Shown here: in pieces, positions 23,035 through 35,800 of the stretch
Layout: each line of letters starts with the position of its first letter
Numbering within the stretch: position 1 is the stretch's first letter
Origin: Ostrinia nubilalis
Taxonomy: Eukaryota; Arthropoda; Insecta; Lepidoptera; Crambidae
Assembly: GCF_963855985.1 (NCBI RefSeq)
Contig: NC_087095.1
Span: 3,172,001-3,236,000, forward strand
Length of the DNA: 64,000 nucleotides
Reading direction: 5' to 3'
The notes under the pieces: generated by a model
What the model saw: the letters and a program-made list of their open reading frames with translations, nothing else
Told to the model about the DNA's origin: nothing
Database searches by the model: none
Program-made: the position numbers and the translations under genes

Positions 23035-23760
23035 TATAATATCCAGGAAAAACGTTTTGGGAAACACAAATTCTGTGGAAAACCCTAATCAGCGTTTAGC
23101 ATAGTAATATTTATCAGGAACTCATTTGAGTAGGTATTGGAAAAATTACAGAGGACAAAAAGATCAAGTTTGTTCATTTATACAATAAAGTCTACGTAGA
23201 TAAGAGCAAAATATGTGTCCCGGCAGTTAGAGGTAAGATAGCCAGTTCCTACGTGGTTTCCGGGGAAAAGTATTCCGGGTGAAGCTCGCTTCCACCTTCG
23301 GCCTGATCACTTACCATCAGGTGAGATACAGGCCAAGAGCTTCCTCGTTGTGGATAAAAAAGTACATATAATTTTTTACTGAGGAGAAAAAGCTTTTGAA
23401 CTTCAAACTCACTTATTAAATACACACCCGAGAGATAAGTAAACATTCAACAAACAACAACAAAATATATTCAAAAGTCCAATTTAAACTTATAACTAAA
23501 GTAGGCAAATAATAAAAAACTGAAATCAGTCAAAGCTTTCCAATGTGAAAAAGTTAACTACAACTTTCCAAGTCTCAAGTGGTCGTTCAGGTCTCACTTT
23601 TGAAACTCAATGTTCTAGTGTTTGATTTACGATCTAGTACGTGTGGGCGAGCTTAGAATATCTCTTGAATAAATAAGGCAAATTCAGGCAAATTCACACA
23701 GAATTCAGTGGACTCTGGGCTAGGAAAATGCTAATCTTTATTCTTCTTCTTCTTTTCGTG
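23035..23760. other. Intergenic sequence with a LINE 3' fragment at 23225-23365
   Basis: The block around ACTTACCATCAGGTGAGATA and CCAAGAGCTTCC is a common lepidopteran LINE 3'-end sequence. A shorter relative lies at 29110-29150. The rest shows nothing recognisable. Confidence 0.5.
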
Positions 23761-23890
23761 TCGACAACAAACCTACACAGTGTCAGCCCAAAACTCCGCC
23801 ACAAGAGTGGCGTTGTCAGCAGCACTCATCAAATCCTCCTGAGTGCAGTTGCTTGGGCACTCAGGGCACGACATCAGGTGCTGCATTTAT
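23755..23890 (-). pseudogene. LINE ORF C-terminal scrap
   Basis: The - strand reads HLMSCPECPSNCTQEDLMSA and then AEFWAD. This CCHC-like ending is seen at the C-terminus of some non-LTR ORF2 proteins. It is short and the family is not certain. Confidence 0.5.
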
Positions 23891-23966
23891 ACATCTTTAA
23901 TAATACAATATAATCTTTATTTATACTTACGGGGTAGGTATGTACGCTGGAGCAGAAAAGTACCCG

Positions 23967-24172
23967 AGTGAGCGACCATGAGCCGGAAAACGTAGTGTGG
24001 GCCTGCCCACACCTCCCAGCCCAGGCCTCCCACTAGGTGAACCGACGATCTGGTGAAAGTCGCGGGAGGTGCCTGAATGCGGGCGGCGCAGGACCGGTCT
24101 TTGGGGGAGGCTTTTGTCCAGCATAAAAACTCATAAAAAACTAATAAAACTCATTCCCAGCAGTGGACGTCT
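23967..24172 (+). mobile_element. RTE LINE 3' fragment, rearranged
   Basis: Reads GRPPTRWTDD-like sequence on the + strand, with a short internal duplication (CTCCCAGCCCAGGCCTCCC). About 40 bp of AT-rich sequence are inserted before the final CAGCAGTGGACGTC. Confidence 0.75.
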
Positions 24173-24975
24173 TAAGATAAAAAATGTCTATTTAATCCCG
24201 AAATAAATCTATACTCAGTTAGTAACGCAAATGTAGGAGGTAAGTATGGAATAGGGAGTTTTTATTTTAATTTTATTAGTAAGACTAAGGACATTCGGTT
24301 AATATATAAGTAAATTTCATATATTACAGATGAATAGAAATTACCTATATGAATATTAAATTATAAAATATATTTTCACTAATCACCCGCTTATTCCAGG
24401 AATTCTTATGATACTGTACAATTTGTAATCAATTTAATTGTGATTAAAATAATTAAAGTCACCATTTGAACCGGGGAGGTAAAATTTTAAATTATTAATT
24501 AAATTGTTAATTAATAATTTAATTTGTAAGTACTTTCATTAAAATTATTATCGATACTTAATTAATGTGTAGGGGTGGGAAATATAATTATTATTAATAT
24601 TGAAAGTTGTGTGTCGATAGAAATTATTTATTGCTATAGTAAGTTATGAACATGCGAATTACTTGTACTGGAGGCTGAACTAATACGAAAGTGTTCAAAT
24701 TCAAATTCAAATTCCCTTTGTACCTATGTTTTATGAATAAATATATTTGAATTTGAATTTGAAATTTGAAAGTGTTTTCGTTTCAGTTCGTATATTGCGT
24801 TGATGAGTTTAGTTAATTTTGGCGTAATTTTTTTTACTGCCTCAAATTGAAAACAGTTTTCAGGAAGGGTAACCACACACTACTCATGAGTATGAATAAC
24901 TTTTATAAGGAATCATCAATAGTGACAATTAGAGAACATGTTATTCAATACTAATCTGTTCGACTATTATGTTGT
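24173..24975. other. AT-rich intergenic sequence
   Basis: No gene. An AT palindrome sits around 24490-24530, and TTCAAATTCAAATTC with its inverse flank 24695-24775, looking like a short foldback or LINE-tail repeat. Confidence 0.4.
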
Positions 24976-24977
24976 GT

Positions 24978-25115
24978 TATGTTAAGGTCCTATGTCCCCT
25001 AGATGGGGCAGAGGGCGTCCACAACAGTCCTCCATCGCGTTCGGTCTTGAGCTTCGCGCTTAATCTCGCTCCAGGTCTCGCCGGTGTTCTTCGCCTCGTC
25101 TGATTGCTGCTGCAT
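24978..25115 (-). mobile_element. 3' end of a second LINE family
   Basis: The reverse complement matches the end of the LINE at 38085-39090: the TRP/KTWSEIKRE coding end, then CATAGGACCTTAAC. It is a 5'-truncated fragment. Confidence 0.72.
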
Positions 25116-25192
25116 TCGACAATAAGTACCTAGAAATTTAATACATCCTGAATATTTTTAAAAATAAATTTATTTACCTATCTAATATTGTC

Positions 25193-25480
25193 GGCCATTT
25201 GGTGTAGTGGTTCGAAACTGACTATTCCGGAGGTTGCGGGTTCGATTCCCGCACAGTACAAACATGTGTGTGCATGAACATATTTGTTTGTATTGCACTG
25301 GGTGTTTTCTATGTATAATATTATGTATGTATTTACAAAAAAAAGTATTTAAGTATGTTTATATCCGTTGTCTAGTACCCATAGTACAAACTTTGCTTAG
25401 TTTGGGACTAGAAGCGCAGTGTAAAATGTCCAAGGATATTTATTTATTATTATGTAAATTATATTATGACTATATTATGA
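25193..25480 (+). mobile_element. tRNA-derived SINE
   Basis: The head TTTGGTGTAGTGGTTCGAA carries an A box. GGTTCGATTCCCGC is an exact B box, 40 bp downstream. A non-tRNA body follows, ending in a TATTTATTTATTATTATG-rich tail. It is a SINE rather than a working tRNA gene, because the acceptor stem does not pair and the transcript continues into the SINE body. Confidence 0.78.
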
Positions 25481-25628
25481 TGACTAGTTTCATCAATGGG
25501 TAGGTAGGTAAAGGCAAATAATTTATAATATCTTAATTAGTTACATAACCTTTTTTGTGGTACTACAAAATACGTAGGTTACGGGGAAAATGCAAATCGA
25601 TATCTATATTTTCTTACGTCATTTTCAC

Positions 25629-25770
25629 TATCGATAGTTTTGCGGTGTGCCTCTAGAGTCACACCAAAATATAAATACAAGGGTGAAGCGACATACAAAC
25701 ACCATTGTAGTGGTCTATTTAGTGCGTGGTGAGGCGACGTTAAAGCGTACGGGCTTATACTTGTGCTACA
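25629..25770 (+). promoter_or_regulatory. Core promoter and 5' UTR of spatzle-B
   Basis: TATCGATA (DREF-type element) is at 25629-25636 and TATAAATA at 25670-25677. GAAGCGACATACAAA follows, and the ATG is at 25771. The order, spacing and CGACAT block are shared with the spatzle-C promoter. Confidence 0.65.
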
Positions 25771-28700
25771 ATGGCCTGGAAGTACCTGTGCTTAGTTTTC
25801 GTTGTCTTGGTGAGTTTTTCATTGCGTATTAAGCTATTTACTACCTGTATTCTAGAGGTTAGAGAGTTTGATTTCTTCAAATATGTGCTTTATCTTGATC
25901 TCAGTTCTTCGTGCCCAAAAAATAATTAGTGTCATACATCCTGTAACTTAGCATTTCAGACATAGGTAATAAATTATTAAACCACTTTTGAAAATAGGAC
26001 TCTACTTAATGTGACGAAAAAAGACAAAGCATCCTACTATAATAATATAAATACGAAAGTTTGGATGTCTGGATATTTGTTACTCTTTCATGCAAAAAGT
26101 ACTGAACGGATTTTGATGAAACTTTACAGTATTATTTTTTATAACCCAGAATAACATATAGGCTATAATTTATGACGATATGTGACAAACTAAATTTCAG
26201 GCGGGTGAAGCCGCGGGCAAAAGCTAGTATAGAAAATAGTGCTAAAGGACTAATAGAGAATATAAGTATCTATATTATTAGTCTATGAAACCCGGTTTCC
26301 ACCAAAGCGAAGAGAAGAAAAGATGGGCCTGTTTAACTTTTTATTCTAATTCACAGACCACATCGTCGGCCTACATTCACCATCAGGCTGCACATAGAGC
26401 AAAATACCAAAAAGGGAAAACTCACATTACAATAGAATATGATGTCGAATACCCAAACTTACAAGAATCGCGACATACTGGATCAAACCAATTTATACCC
26501 AAAATTTCGTTGGAATGCGAGAAGCTGGGGGTGTGCGAGAGCACTTCTAACTACCCTCATGAATACGTGGACACGCTGCTGACTAAGATAGCTGATAGAA
26601 CAAGCATGCTGGATCAAGAAGTAAGTAGTTAAGTTACCAATAATCTACGAAGATTAACAAAACAGATTTTTAAGGAAACCCAAAGCTCTGCTCTACATAA
26701 CCTACGTAGCGATAGAAACTTTAAACTGTTGGCTTGAAAAATATGATAAAATTCGTACATAACGTAAATACTGCTTTTCATGAAATTTCAAGGAAAACTA
26801 TAACTGTTAAGATACATTAGTTAGTTTTAAGAGTAATAGTCATTTGACTGGTGTATTATAAAATTTCTTAACCAGTAAAAAATCCTTAGAAGAAAATATG
26901 AAAAGTGACTTTAGATGAAGTAATTGCTTGCTTTTGAAATATATTGTGGTAACGACGGACAACTACGGAACCCTACACTGCGCGTGGCACGACACGCACT
27001 TGGTAATTTTTTTATGTTTTGAGCTTGCTCTTGATAACAATTCCACCCGAGGGGTGCAGATGCGATCTAAGGTAGAGCTAGAGCTTGTCCAGAAGTTGCC
27101 TCACTCTAAATTAAGCTCTTGATGTGAAGCATTAAAGATTAATTAATGTCCATATCAAACCCTTATGTTGGATAGGAAAGTCACTCCCGTATTTCACAAA
27201 CATTACTATGAAGTCAAGAACACAGGATGACACATGAACCAATCACAAAGCTCTATTAAACGCTGTGCGTTCGATTTGCTGCTTCACTTAAGCAGGCATC
27301 GTTTGTGAATACGGGCGTTAGACACAAGGGCTGTCTTAATTTCAAAGGAAGGTATTTCATTTTCTTGCCGTTTAGTGTGATTTTTAACCTGAAATCAATT
27401 TTTGTTCCAGTTGCCAGGTGGGGTTATAAGCTTTCACCTCGACGAGGAAACTCCAAACATGAAGCTGAATCAAAGTTTCGAACTGTGCCAGCCAGATGTT
27501 AAAGTAAGTAGATTAGATAGGTCTTTCAATTTAGGATTAGCTATTTCATTCATTTGCGATTTCAAGGAATTACATCCGCAAGTAAAATATTCAAAAACAT
27601 CTATCCCAAATTACGTCTTATAATAAGTTTGTAAATATAGATTTGTGAAAAACTGTTTTCCTGAAAAAGCTGCAAAAAATTTTGTACCTACTGAAAAATT
27701 AATTTTCAGACATTTTACATTACCTTCCGTATGCTTTACTAATCTATACTAATAATTTAAATGCGAAAGTAACTCTGTCTGTCTGTCTGTCTGTCCTGCT
27801 TTCACGCCTAAACCACTGAACCGATTTTGATGAAATTTGGCATAGAGATAGTTTGAGTCCCCGGAAAGGACATAGGATAGTTTTTATCCCGGTTTTTGAA
27901 ACAGGGACGCGCGCGATAAAGTTTTTCTGTGACAGACAAAATTTCACGCGGGCGAAGCCGCGTGCGGAAAGCTAGTCTATACTATATGATGTGTTTATAT
28001 ATTTCGATTAACTGACTTTATTACTACTTCCAGATAATTTATCCTCAAGCAATCAAGACGAACGCAGGCAACTGGGTATTTGTCCTCAATGGAAAGGATA
28101 ATAAAGTGCAAGGCTTTGTTGGGACATTGTGCAGGTAAACATTTTACTTTCATACTGCGGCACAGTAAAAATAAGGTAGTATATTAAGGAAAAGCACAAA
28201 GTTGATGACTAAGAGCTTTTTTAACGCCGGGAAATGCTTCGCGAATACCCAGTAGTCGATGGGGACGGCCAGTGGGTTATGTGGGACTCTCCCCGCCTAA
28301 TCACTAAAGGCGGGGTCAACCCACCAAAACTCGTCGGTGTCACCAGAGCCCAACAAAACGGAGCCGCGAGTTATTGTCCTTGTAGATCAAGAACTAAACT
28401 AAGGCTGCACCATCTTACTTTAACTTTGACAAACGTCAAAAATCTGTCAAACTCCATACAAAAAACACCAGTTATCGTTATAGTTACGGTCAAAGTTTGG
28501 TGGTGCAACTCAGCCTTCAGGTTTAACTTAACTCGCATAGATGTCGCAGTTTTCCATAGTGTTTGTATATTTTGCAATTTACACATACCTAACTGTGGAA
28601 AACCGCTACAGCTGCGCGAGTTAAGATAAACTTAGCATAGCTCGTGGTGTACAACCGCATCTAGAAATCAACTATGTAATAATTTTCTTCCTTGACGTTC

Positions 28701-28926
28701 TCACGTGCCGCAAAACCAGAATCTCCATTTTCCTCACTTTTATTTATTTATTTTCAGAAATCCAGGATACCAGTGCGACCACACAGTGACTTTTCCTGAC
28801 CACTGCAAGACTGAATGCAAACAAGAGTACATAAATCAATCCATGTGGGGGTTGGACTACAGCGGCAATATGAAGTTCGTGGTGGGAAGAATCGCGTCAT
28901 GCTGCAAATGCATGTTGCAATGTTAA
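25771..28926 (+). CDS. spz: Spatzle-like cytokine B, complete, five exons
   Basis: Exons: 25771-25809, 26357-26620, 27411-27503, 28034-28134 and 28758-28926. They give 221 codons plus stop, all with consensus splice borders. The signal peptide MAWKYLCLVFVVL is completed by TTSSA at the start of exon 2. The pro-region carries CEKLGVCESTSNYPHEYV, the same block as in spatzle-C. Exons 3-5 encode the cystine knot (ELC, TLC, QC, then ASCCKC). Two cysteines are extra to the usual seven: FPDHC and the terminal QC. The acceptor sequon INQS may be glycosylated. Expected role: secreted ligand of a Toll receptor after proteolysis. No clear IAQR or furin site is visible; IADR in exon 2 is a candidate. 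Same orientation as its neighbours. Confidence 0.93.
26025..26228 (+). mobile_element. Short element ending in GGGCAAAAGCTAGT
   Basis: It starts around TACGAAAGTTTGGATGTCTG. It ends with a GC-rich hairpin GCGGGTGAAGCCGC followed by CTAG, as Helitron-like 3' ends do. Relatives lie at 27748-27973, 44645-44870 (inverted) and 47895-48187. A SINE-like origin is possible. It lies in intron 1 of spatzle-B. Confidence 0.65.
27188..27325. mobile_element. MITE with CCCGTATT...ends
   Basis: Inverted ends CCCGTATTTCACAAAC and GTTTGTGAATACGGG. A second copy lies at about 60483-60613 with the shared core GCTGTGCGTTCGATTTGCT. It lies in intron 2 of spatzle-B. Confidence 0.7.
27748..27973 (+). mobile_element. 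Helitron-like short element with (GTCT)n start
   Basis: It begins after TATACTAATA with a GTCTGTCTGTCTGTC microsatellite (about 27777-27795). It ends CGCGGGCGAAGCCGCG and then GCTAGT. Same end type as the element at 26025. Confidence 0.65.
28208..28385 (+). repeat. GC-rich insertion with perfect hairpin, family unknown
   Basis: This 170-bp stretch in intron 4 of spatzle-B is markedly GC-richer than its surroundings. It contains a perfect 8-bp stem: CCCCGCCT and AGGCGGGG around 28292-28316. It may be a LINE fragment; I cannot assign it. Confidence 0.4.
28398..28520. mobile_element. Harbinger-type MITE (GCACCATCTTACTTTAAC family)
   Basis: Short element with inverted ends AAGGCTG...GCACCATC and GGTGGTGCAACTCAGCCTT. 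Further copies: 35367-35612, 51021-51128, about 58236-58340, 59437-59563 and one starting at 63955. The copy at 51021 shows a TAA target duplication. Confidence 0.75.
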
Positions 28927-29660
28927 CACTGTTAAAAGACTGTGAAATGACATATTACAGAAAGTAATGAAACGAACTCTTCTTTTTATTGACTGATTCT
29001 TATAATTAATTTTTATAATTATATTCGTTTAATTGGATTATTTAAGCCCTCAACTACACGTACTCACCATTTACATTTTCATTTCATTTTAAGATATTTT
29101 CACTTTACATACGGTGAGATGCAAACCAAGAGCTTCCCCATTGTGGAAAAAAAATTAAACTTAATTTAAAATACCAGAAAGACCTATACATTGTATGTAT
29201 TTAGGCACTTCTAACTTTGACGCAACTTTAATATTGGATTAAAAGGAAACTATTGGTTTTATCAAATTATCGACAATTGTTTTCCGCAAACGACGAACCA
29301 TAGCACATAGCAAGCAAGATGCAAGCGTTAAAACTTAAATTTATTTCAAATTAATAAATTAAATCAACATTTAAATAATGAGCTTCAATTACGTAATACA
29401 TAATAGGGACACGGAAACATATTTATGTAAATATCGATGAATACTATTGACGTGAACTATGAACTTGAAAGTGAATGGGGTCAACAAAACAGCTGTCTTA
29501 CAAAACCATTGTTGTGAGATCTCCAATATTACGTTGTGAGCTCACAATCTCGAGTTTTATGAAGGAAATACGAGGAAAAGTGGAGGTCTATATGAAATAG
29601 TCAACGCGGCGCGTCTGACCGGCGAGCTCGCGAGTCAGTTGTCAACCGACCGTGGGCGAA
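28927..29660. other. Interval between spatzle-B and spatzle-C
   Basis: 3' UTR and flank of spatzle-B. A LINE 3' scrap lies at about 29110-29155. A short GC-rich stretch (29600-29670) leads into the spatzle-C promoter. No gene seen. Confidence 0.5.
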
Positions 29661-29671
29661 GGCGCACAGTG

Positions 29672-29801
29672 TATCGATAGAAACGGCCCACATCTCTACG
29701 TTTAAGTAAAATGCTAATATAAGGGCTCAGCGACATGTACAAATCATTGCGTTGGCTCGGTCAGTGGCAGTGACGTGTGTGAAGTGCCTCTTAATTCTAC
29801 G
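29672..29801 (+). promoter_or_regulatory. Core promoter and 5' UTR of spatzle-C
   Basis: TATCGATA is at 29672-29679 and a TATA-like TATAAGG at 29718-29724. CAGCGACATGTACAAATCATT-type sequence follows, homologous to that of spatzle-B. The ATG is at 29802. Confidence 0.62.
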
Positions 29802-32800
29802 ATGGCCTGGACATTTTTCCCGATCTTCTTAGCCTTGGTGAGTATTCGTCCTGACTCGTTTTAAAAGTAAAAGTGGTCACTTTCTTCGCGTGTCGTTTTT
29901 TATGTAGATTCAGTAATGTATGCAAGCGGTTGACAGTTGCTGCTGTGGTTATTTAAGCGTGATAAATGCGAGCAAATGGCTCTTCGACCTTCATGCAGAT
30001 AAACAAACAAATAGCTGTTATGGACGTGTTTAATATGTGGTATTGTGTCGTGCTGTTTTATGACAGTCTTGGAATGTCGGCGAAAATTGTGCTACTTTTT
30101 ATGATTTATAACTAATCAACTGATTACCTCGTTAGTGGTAGTTAACTTAAATTCTGGGTAGGTAAGTACTCAGGCTATGACCAAATAAATTCAAACTACT
30201 TATACGAGTACCTACAGGTATAAAGTTGATTTTAAGAACACCGTTTGCCGTCTGCTTAAGGGTTTTTAAGTTACTGTATGTAGACACACTTCGCTCCTCA
30301 TCATCACCTCACTAAAAGTTAATTAAGGACTTACCTAAAATAAATTAACCATTTTATGTACGTAACCTTTTCAGATCCTGTAATTATTTTTGCAAATTTA
30401 AATGATATTAAGAATACTAAATTGCTAATATTACCGGTCAGGTTTGCATTTTTGCGTTTTGCAAGATGTTAGTCAAAAGTTACTCTTTTTAAACAGGTAA
30501 TGTAGCATCATTAAAAACAAATTGTAATAAAATAACAATAAACATTCTTAACGACATCAATTAAGCTAATCGAAATTGCAAATTGTATCATAATATTTTT
30601 AGGTCGAAATGATGATGTTCAAAAAGATGCCCTAATGGTGTTCATTATACATAACTAGCGGCTGCCCGCGACTTCGTACGCGTGGACCCCGTTTTACCCT
30701 TAGGGGTGAAGTTTCGAGTTTTTTAGGGTTTACCCGGAAATTATTCAAACTTTTCTCGCTGTAAAAACCATCCTCGGACTTCAACAAACATTTAAAAAAA
30801 AGAATTGGTAAAATTGGTCCAGGCGTTGTTGAGTTATGCGCTTACCAACACATTTTTATATTATAGATTACGAATCTTATAATACATATAGCTGTCAAAT
30901 TTCGTTTACCACTGTGGCAGTATTTATTCTGTGATTGGGTAAAATTGTCTTAAATAACGATCAAAGTGAAAGTACAGCTAATAAAATATTTATTTAAGGA
31001 TCATTATAAACCTACATACATATCAGTACCAGCCACAGTAACCGAGCTGCCGTTTACAATACGGTACTTGTTGTTAAAATATCTGGAAGATTTGGGGAGG
31101 GCATTCTATGGGCCATAATAGCTCAGACCTTGGCCATAAGCAATATAAGAAGAAAAAAAAGAATCTGGAAGATTGACCAAAATCATAACCGATTGTATTA
31201 CTTTAGTAATACGGATAGTCCTGACTCTACCTGCAAGCTTTCAAGAGGAGCTTTTTTATCTTCAGGGCATTTCTACGGGGACGACCGATCGACCTACTGG
31301 GGCGAAAAAAGTACCTTGTAAATTGAAGTACGGACTTGAAAAAAATCACACGTATTTATAGGACTCTTGACTTGATGGAGAGCATATTTAGAAGACCGCC
31401 AGGTTTAACATCTCGCCTTAAAAAAATCCGAAAGTTCAAAAACGGGCGAAATTTGGCCTAAAATGGAGTGTCCGGTTTCCAGAATTTACTCGTTTTTGCT
31501 TTATAACTTTTGAAATAATAACTTCCCCATTATGAAACCCATATTCACAGAACAAGGGATAGTTAATAAAGCTATATAAATGAGTTTCTTTATTGCAAGT
31601 CCTTGGGTTTTAATACAGTAACACATTTAAATTTTGTCCGACGTGTGTGCCTCAATTCCGTGATTTTTACTTTTATGCTCCTATATCACTAACAACGCAC
31701 AATACGAACACCCACGCCTGATTCCCATAAACTAGCAGTTGCACTCGAGTGGTCGAGCAGTATAAAAGAGGGATCAGTCGCTTTGAGGAGCATTTTTCAG
31801 AGGTTTGAAATCACTCAGAATTTTTGGTCACTGGTCATTTCTCAAACCGGTGTGCGACATTAATAATGTTCATGAAGTATTTAATGAGATTACTGCTGAA
31901 TTTATAAAGTATTTAACTGATATCTGCCATTACGTTTGGTATAATTGTTGTAATTTATAATATTTTCGAGTAATTTGATGAAATGTGACTTTTCCTCAAT
32001 TCCGTGGATCTCAATTCCGCGGAATATGGGGCATCGAATTGAGAAAACACGTACACCGAATTGATATTAAATGAAAATAGATACTTTTATTGTGCTATAA
32101 ATTGTTTGTGTAGCTTAAAATAATAATGAAATCAATAGAGCATAATAATAGGGTGAACTACCAATCATTGGACCGTACCAGTCATTGGACAGAAGACAAT
32201 AAAACTAATTTTTTGAGGTTTCTTAAAAAAAAAAAATACACTGCTATTGCTATTTTATTAAAATAATTCTTCCAGGTTCTTCCCTCGACCTTCACCAGAT
32301 CGTCGGTCTACCTAGTGGGGGCCTGCTCATTTGTCCGTGGTTTCCACTCGACAACTTTTCAGTCCCAACAGACATTATCTGTACGAGCTATGTGCTTGAT
32401 TTATGCAATTTTACGGACTATGCCGGTCACTTTGGTTCTCTTGCCGATATTCACATTTCTGATTCTTATTAGGCTCATAGTAAGCGACCAAGTTTCACAT
32501 CCATACACCATCACTGGCAACACACACTGGTAGAAGACTTTTGTCTTAAGACGCTGCGGTATTTCAGACGTAATAGCGAAGCTTCTCGATCGATGCTTAG
32601 CTGAGTTGAATTCAGCGATAGACCTCTTTCTCAACGTTGGACCTAACTATCTGGACTCTTGTCCCAGGTATACACAATTGTCAACAACTTCGAGTTTAGT
32701 CTCCAACCTTTAGAGGAGTGGGTGCAACACGGACATTTGACATGATTTTTGTCTTGTCCATGTTCATTTTGAAACCCACTTGTTGAAAGGCTCTACGGAG

Positions 32801-35800
32801 GCCATGACTCCGATATTATCCCCGACTCCTTGGTCTTCTATATAATCTGCCGTAGCGTGCCTGTGTGTGTACCATAATACTAAAGCCTTTTCGGAAACAA
32901 GCTTGTTCGGAAGACTGGAAGTCGTCGAGTCTGCGAGCGAGATGATTCGTAAGGACTCTCGAAAACAGCTTGTAAACACGCCTCATAAGTGAGATGAGTC
33001 TATAATGCTATCACCACACTTCTGTGCCATGCCGGAGGCGTTTTTCCTTCGAGAATGACGTAATTGAACTGCTTCTGTAGAGCCTTTAGTACCGGCGAAG
33101 CTCAGCTATAATGCCCTAACACCTTGTGCCTTGTTGTATTTCAGATATTTGAGTGCCATTTTAATCGTGTACAAACTGACGTCCGATATAATATCTTCGG
33201 TATAGTGTCAGGTCAATCTAGCTCTTGGGTTTTGCAATATTTGTTTTATGTTTAAGGTTAAGAATAAATAAACAAAGAGACCCTGTATTATGTATTTATT
33301 TGTTTTATTTAAATAAAATTAAAATAATATATATAAATTAAGAATTTATTATAGTTCCTTATTAAAAAATTAAACATATTGATCAGGATTTTTGTTTTAT
33401 TCCATTGGTATTTCAGACACATAAACCTAAAATGAACCATCTAACTAATAGACCAGCAATCAGATATCAAAACGTTTTAAGTATTTATTATATTAATTAT
33501 TGAAATACATTGGGTATTTCTTCATAATGTCATGAATTCTAAGTTTATGGAGCGATTTTTATATTTGGAGATTCATTTCTCAATTCCGTGATTCATTTTC
33601 TCAATTCGGTGCTCTCTCAATTCGATGCTTAACATTTCTCATAAACCACTTCACAATATTTAGTGACAATGCTATTTTTACATTCAGAATGGAGTAACAT
33701 TTATTTTTTTGTATTGAAACTTCTTAAAAAACTAAATATAAATTTTAGCACCGAATTGAGAAAAAATACACCGTACAGTAGAAATGCCCTTCACCTTAAA
33801 GGCCGGCAACGGACCTGTAACGCCCCTGGGTCTGCGGGTGTCTATGGGCGACGGTAATCACTTACCATCAGGTGATCCGTCTGCTCGTTTGCCTCCTGTC
33901 ACATAAAAAAAAAACCTGGAAATCGCACTCGGGACTCTCAGCTTTGATCAAAAACGTCAAGAAGCTATTCATTCAATTTCTTTATTTCTCAGACTCTGAT
34001 GGGCTGGGCAATGGTTTAGTATTAAGGAGCACGTGCCAGTAGCGTGTCATTGGTGTCACTACAAATGTCAAAACTTAATGCGCAAAATTGGCGCATGTTT
34101 TGCATCAAGCCATAAAATTAAATATACTTTTTATACATACAGAAAAAGGTTCAAATGGACCGTTCGTAAACAGTATTTTGTATATGTTACGGTCAAAGTG
34201 ATAAATGTGAAAATTATTAATAATCGCCGGTTATTATGAATAACTACCGCATGATTTGGTAAATGTGATTAATATGAGGTCATTTATGTGTGTATAAAAC
34301 TAAATAGGCGGCTTAGGAGTGGCCCAAGGGCCACCCCCGCCGCACCTTAACCTATTTTTCACTTTAAATCAAAACATTATGTTATAGGCATCATGGAAAA
34401 GTAATATTATGCAAGAAACATTCCAAACTCATTATGCCAAATTATATTAATATTTGATATCAAAACTTTCAAAAGTTTGGCTGTACACAAGATGTTGTTC
34501 TCTTTTATGAAATTTGTTAGTACTAAGGTTGAATAATTAAATAATCACTGTTAAATGTGATTAATTTATCACATTTACCGCGACTGTCGGTAATTTTATT
34601 ATTCATAATAACCGGTTATTATTAATAATTTTCAATTTATCACATTAACCGTAACATATACACGACCATGAATTACCCTCTTATACCATTTAGGTTTCCT
34701 TATTTTGAACTCTGTGGTGCACTTAGTGTGATGCAGTGTAAAAGCAGCATGAGGTTTGGCATCAAATTATGAAGCTCATTTCACTTTTACTTTAGAATAA
34801 GGTATCTGACACTATACATAAGAACAAAAATATGTAGCGTGAAAACTGACTCTTTTTCGTTTAATTCTGTAGGTCCATTTTTTTCCATTTAGTCAACTTC
34901 ATTCGGTTGTTGACTTTAAAAACCAGAAATAATGACGCAAACGTAGGTGTTGCTACGAACTCTACGGTGAAACAACGTTTTGACAACACAAAAATTATCT
35001 CAATTATTGTTAGTAGCTGTTCCCTACTATCATGCCATGATTAAATTTTGTCATTTAAATACTGATGCTTCATCCAACATGATTTCAACTTAAATTATGA
35101 TTTCGCACTTAAGTCGTTGGCCTGATTGAAACTTACCAGACTCTTACAATTCGTTCCGCATTTTTGCCATTCCAGCGGACATTGTCTTTGAAACAATCCA
35201 TAGCCCAAAGAAAAACAATATTCTGTTTTTCCAGAAATCAAACGCTTCCGGGAAACTTTTCCATTTTCTCTTATACTCAAGATAGCGCCATTTCTTCTTC
35301 AAAAGAAGAAAACTACGAATGTGTTTTTAACGTGAACTCGGACAATATTAACTAACGAACACAAAGGTTAGGTTGCACCATCTTACTTTAACTATAACAA
35401 AATCAAAAACCTGTCAAACTCCATACAAAAACACCGATTATCGTTATCATCATCATCATCTCAGCCACAGGACGTCCACTGCTGAACATAGGCCTCCCCC
35501 AATGTTTTCCATGTTGATCGATTGGTAGCGGTCTGCGTCCAGCTCTTCCCTGCTACCTTTATGATTATCGGTATAGTTAAACTTAGGTGGTGTAACTCAG
35601 CCTAACTTGTCGAAGGATGTATATTAACATAACCGACGGTCTTGGCCAATTCTCGGTACAGTCTACTGTGTTGTATGTTTATTCACAAACATCATTGTCT
35701 GTCTGTGCCATTGAGCTCGCTATTGTAAATATTGTCTTGCACAGTTCGCGGTAACAGCACAGTTAACTATTCAAATCAACGATGTGGTAATAATACGCAA

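Noticed and set aside
25193..25265. Possible functional tRNA gene
   Set aside because: A and B boxes are good, but the acceptor stem does not pair and a SINE body with an A/T-rich tail follows.
28234..28629. 131-codon frame in spatzle-B intron 4
   Set aside because: It crosses a GC-rich repeat and a Harbinger MITE and has no domain; the flanking spatzle exons splice around it.
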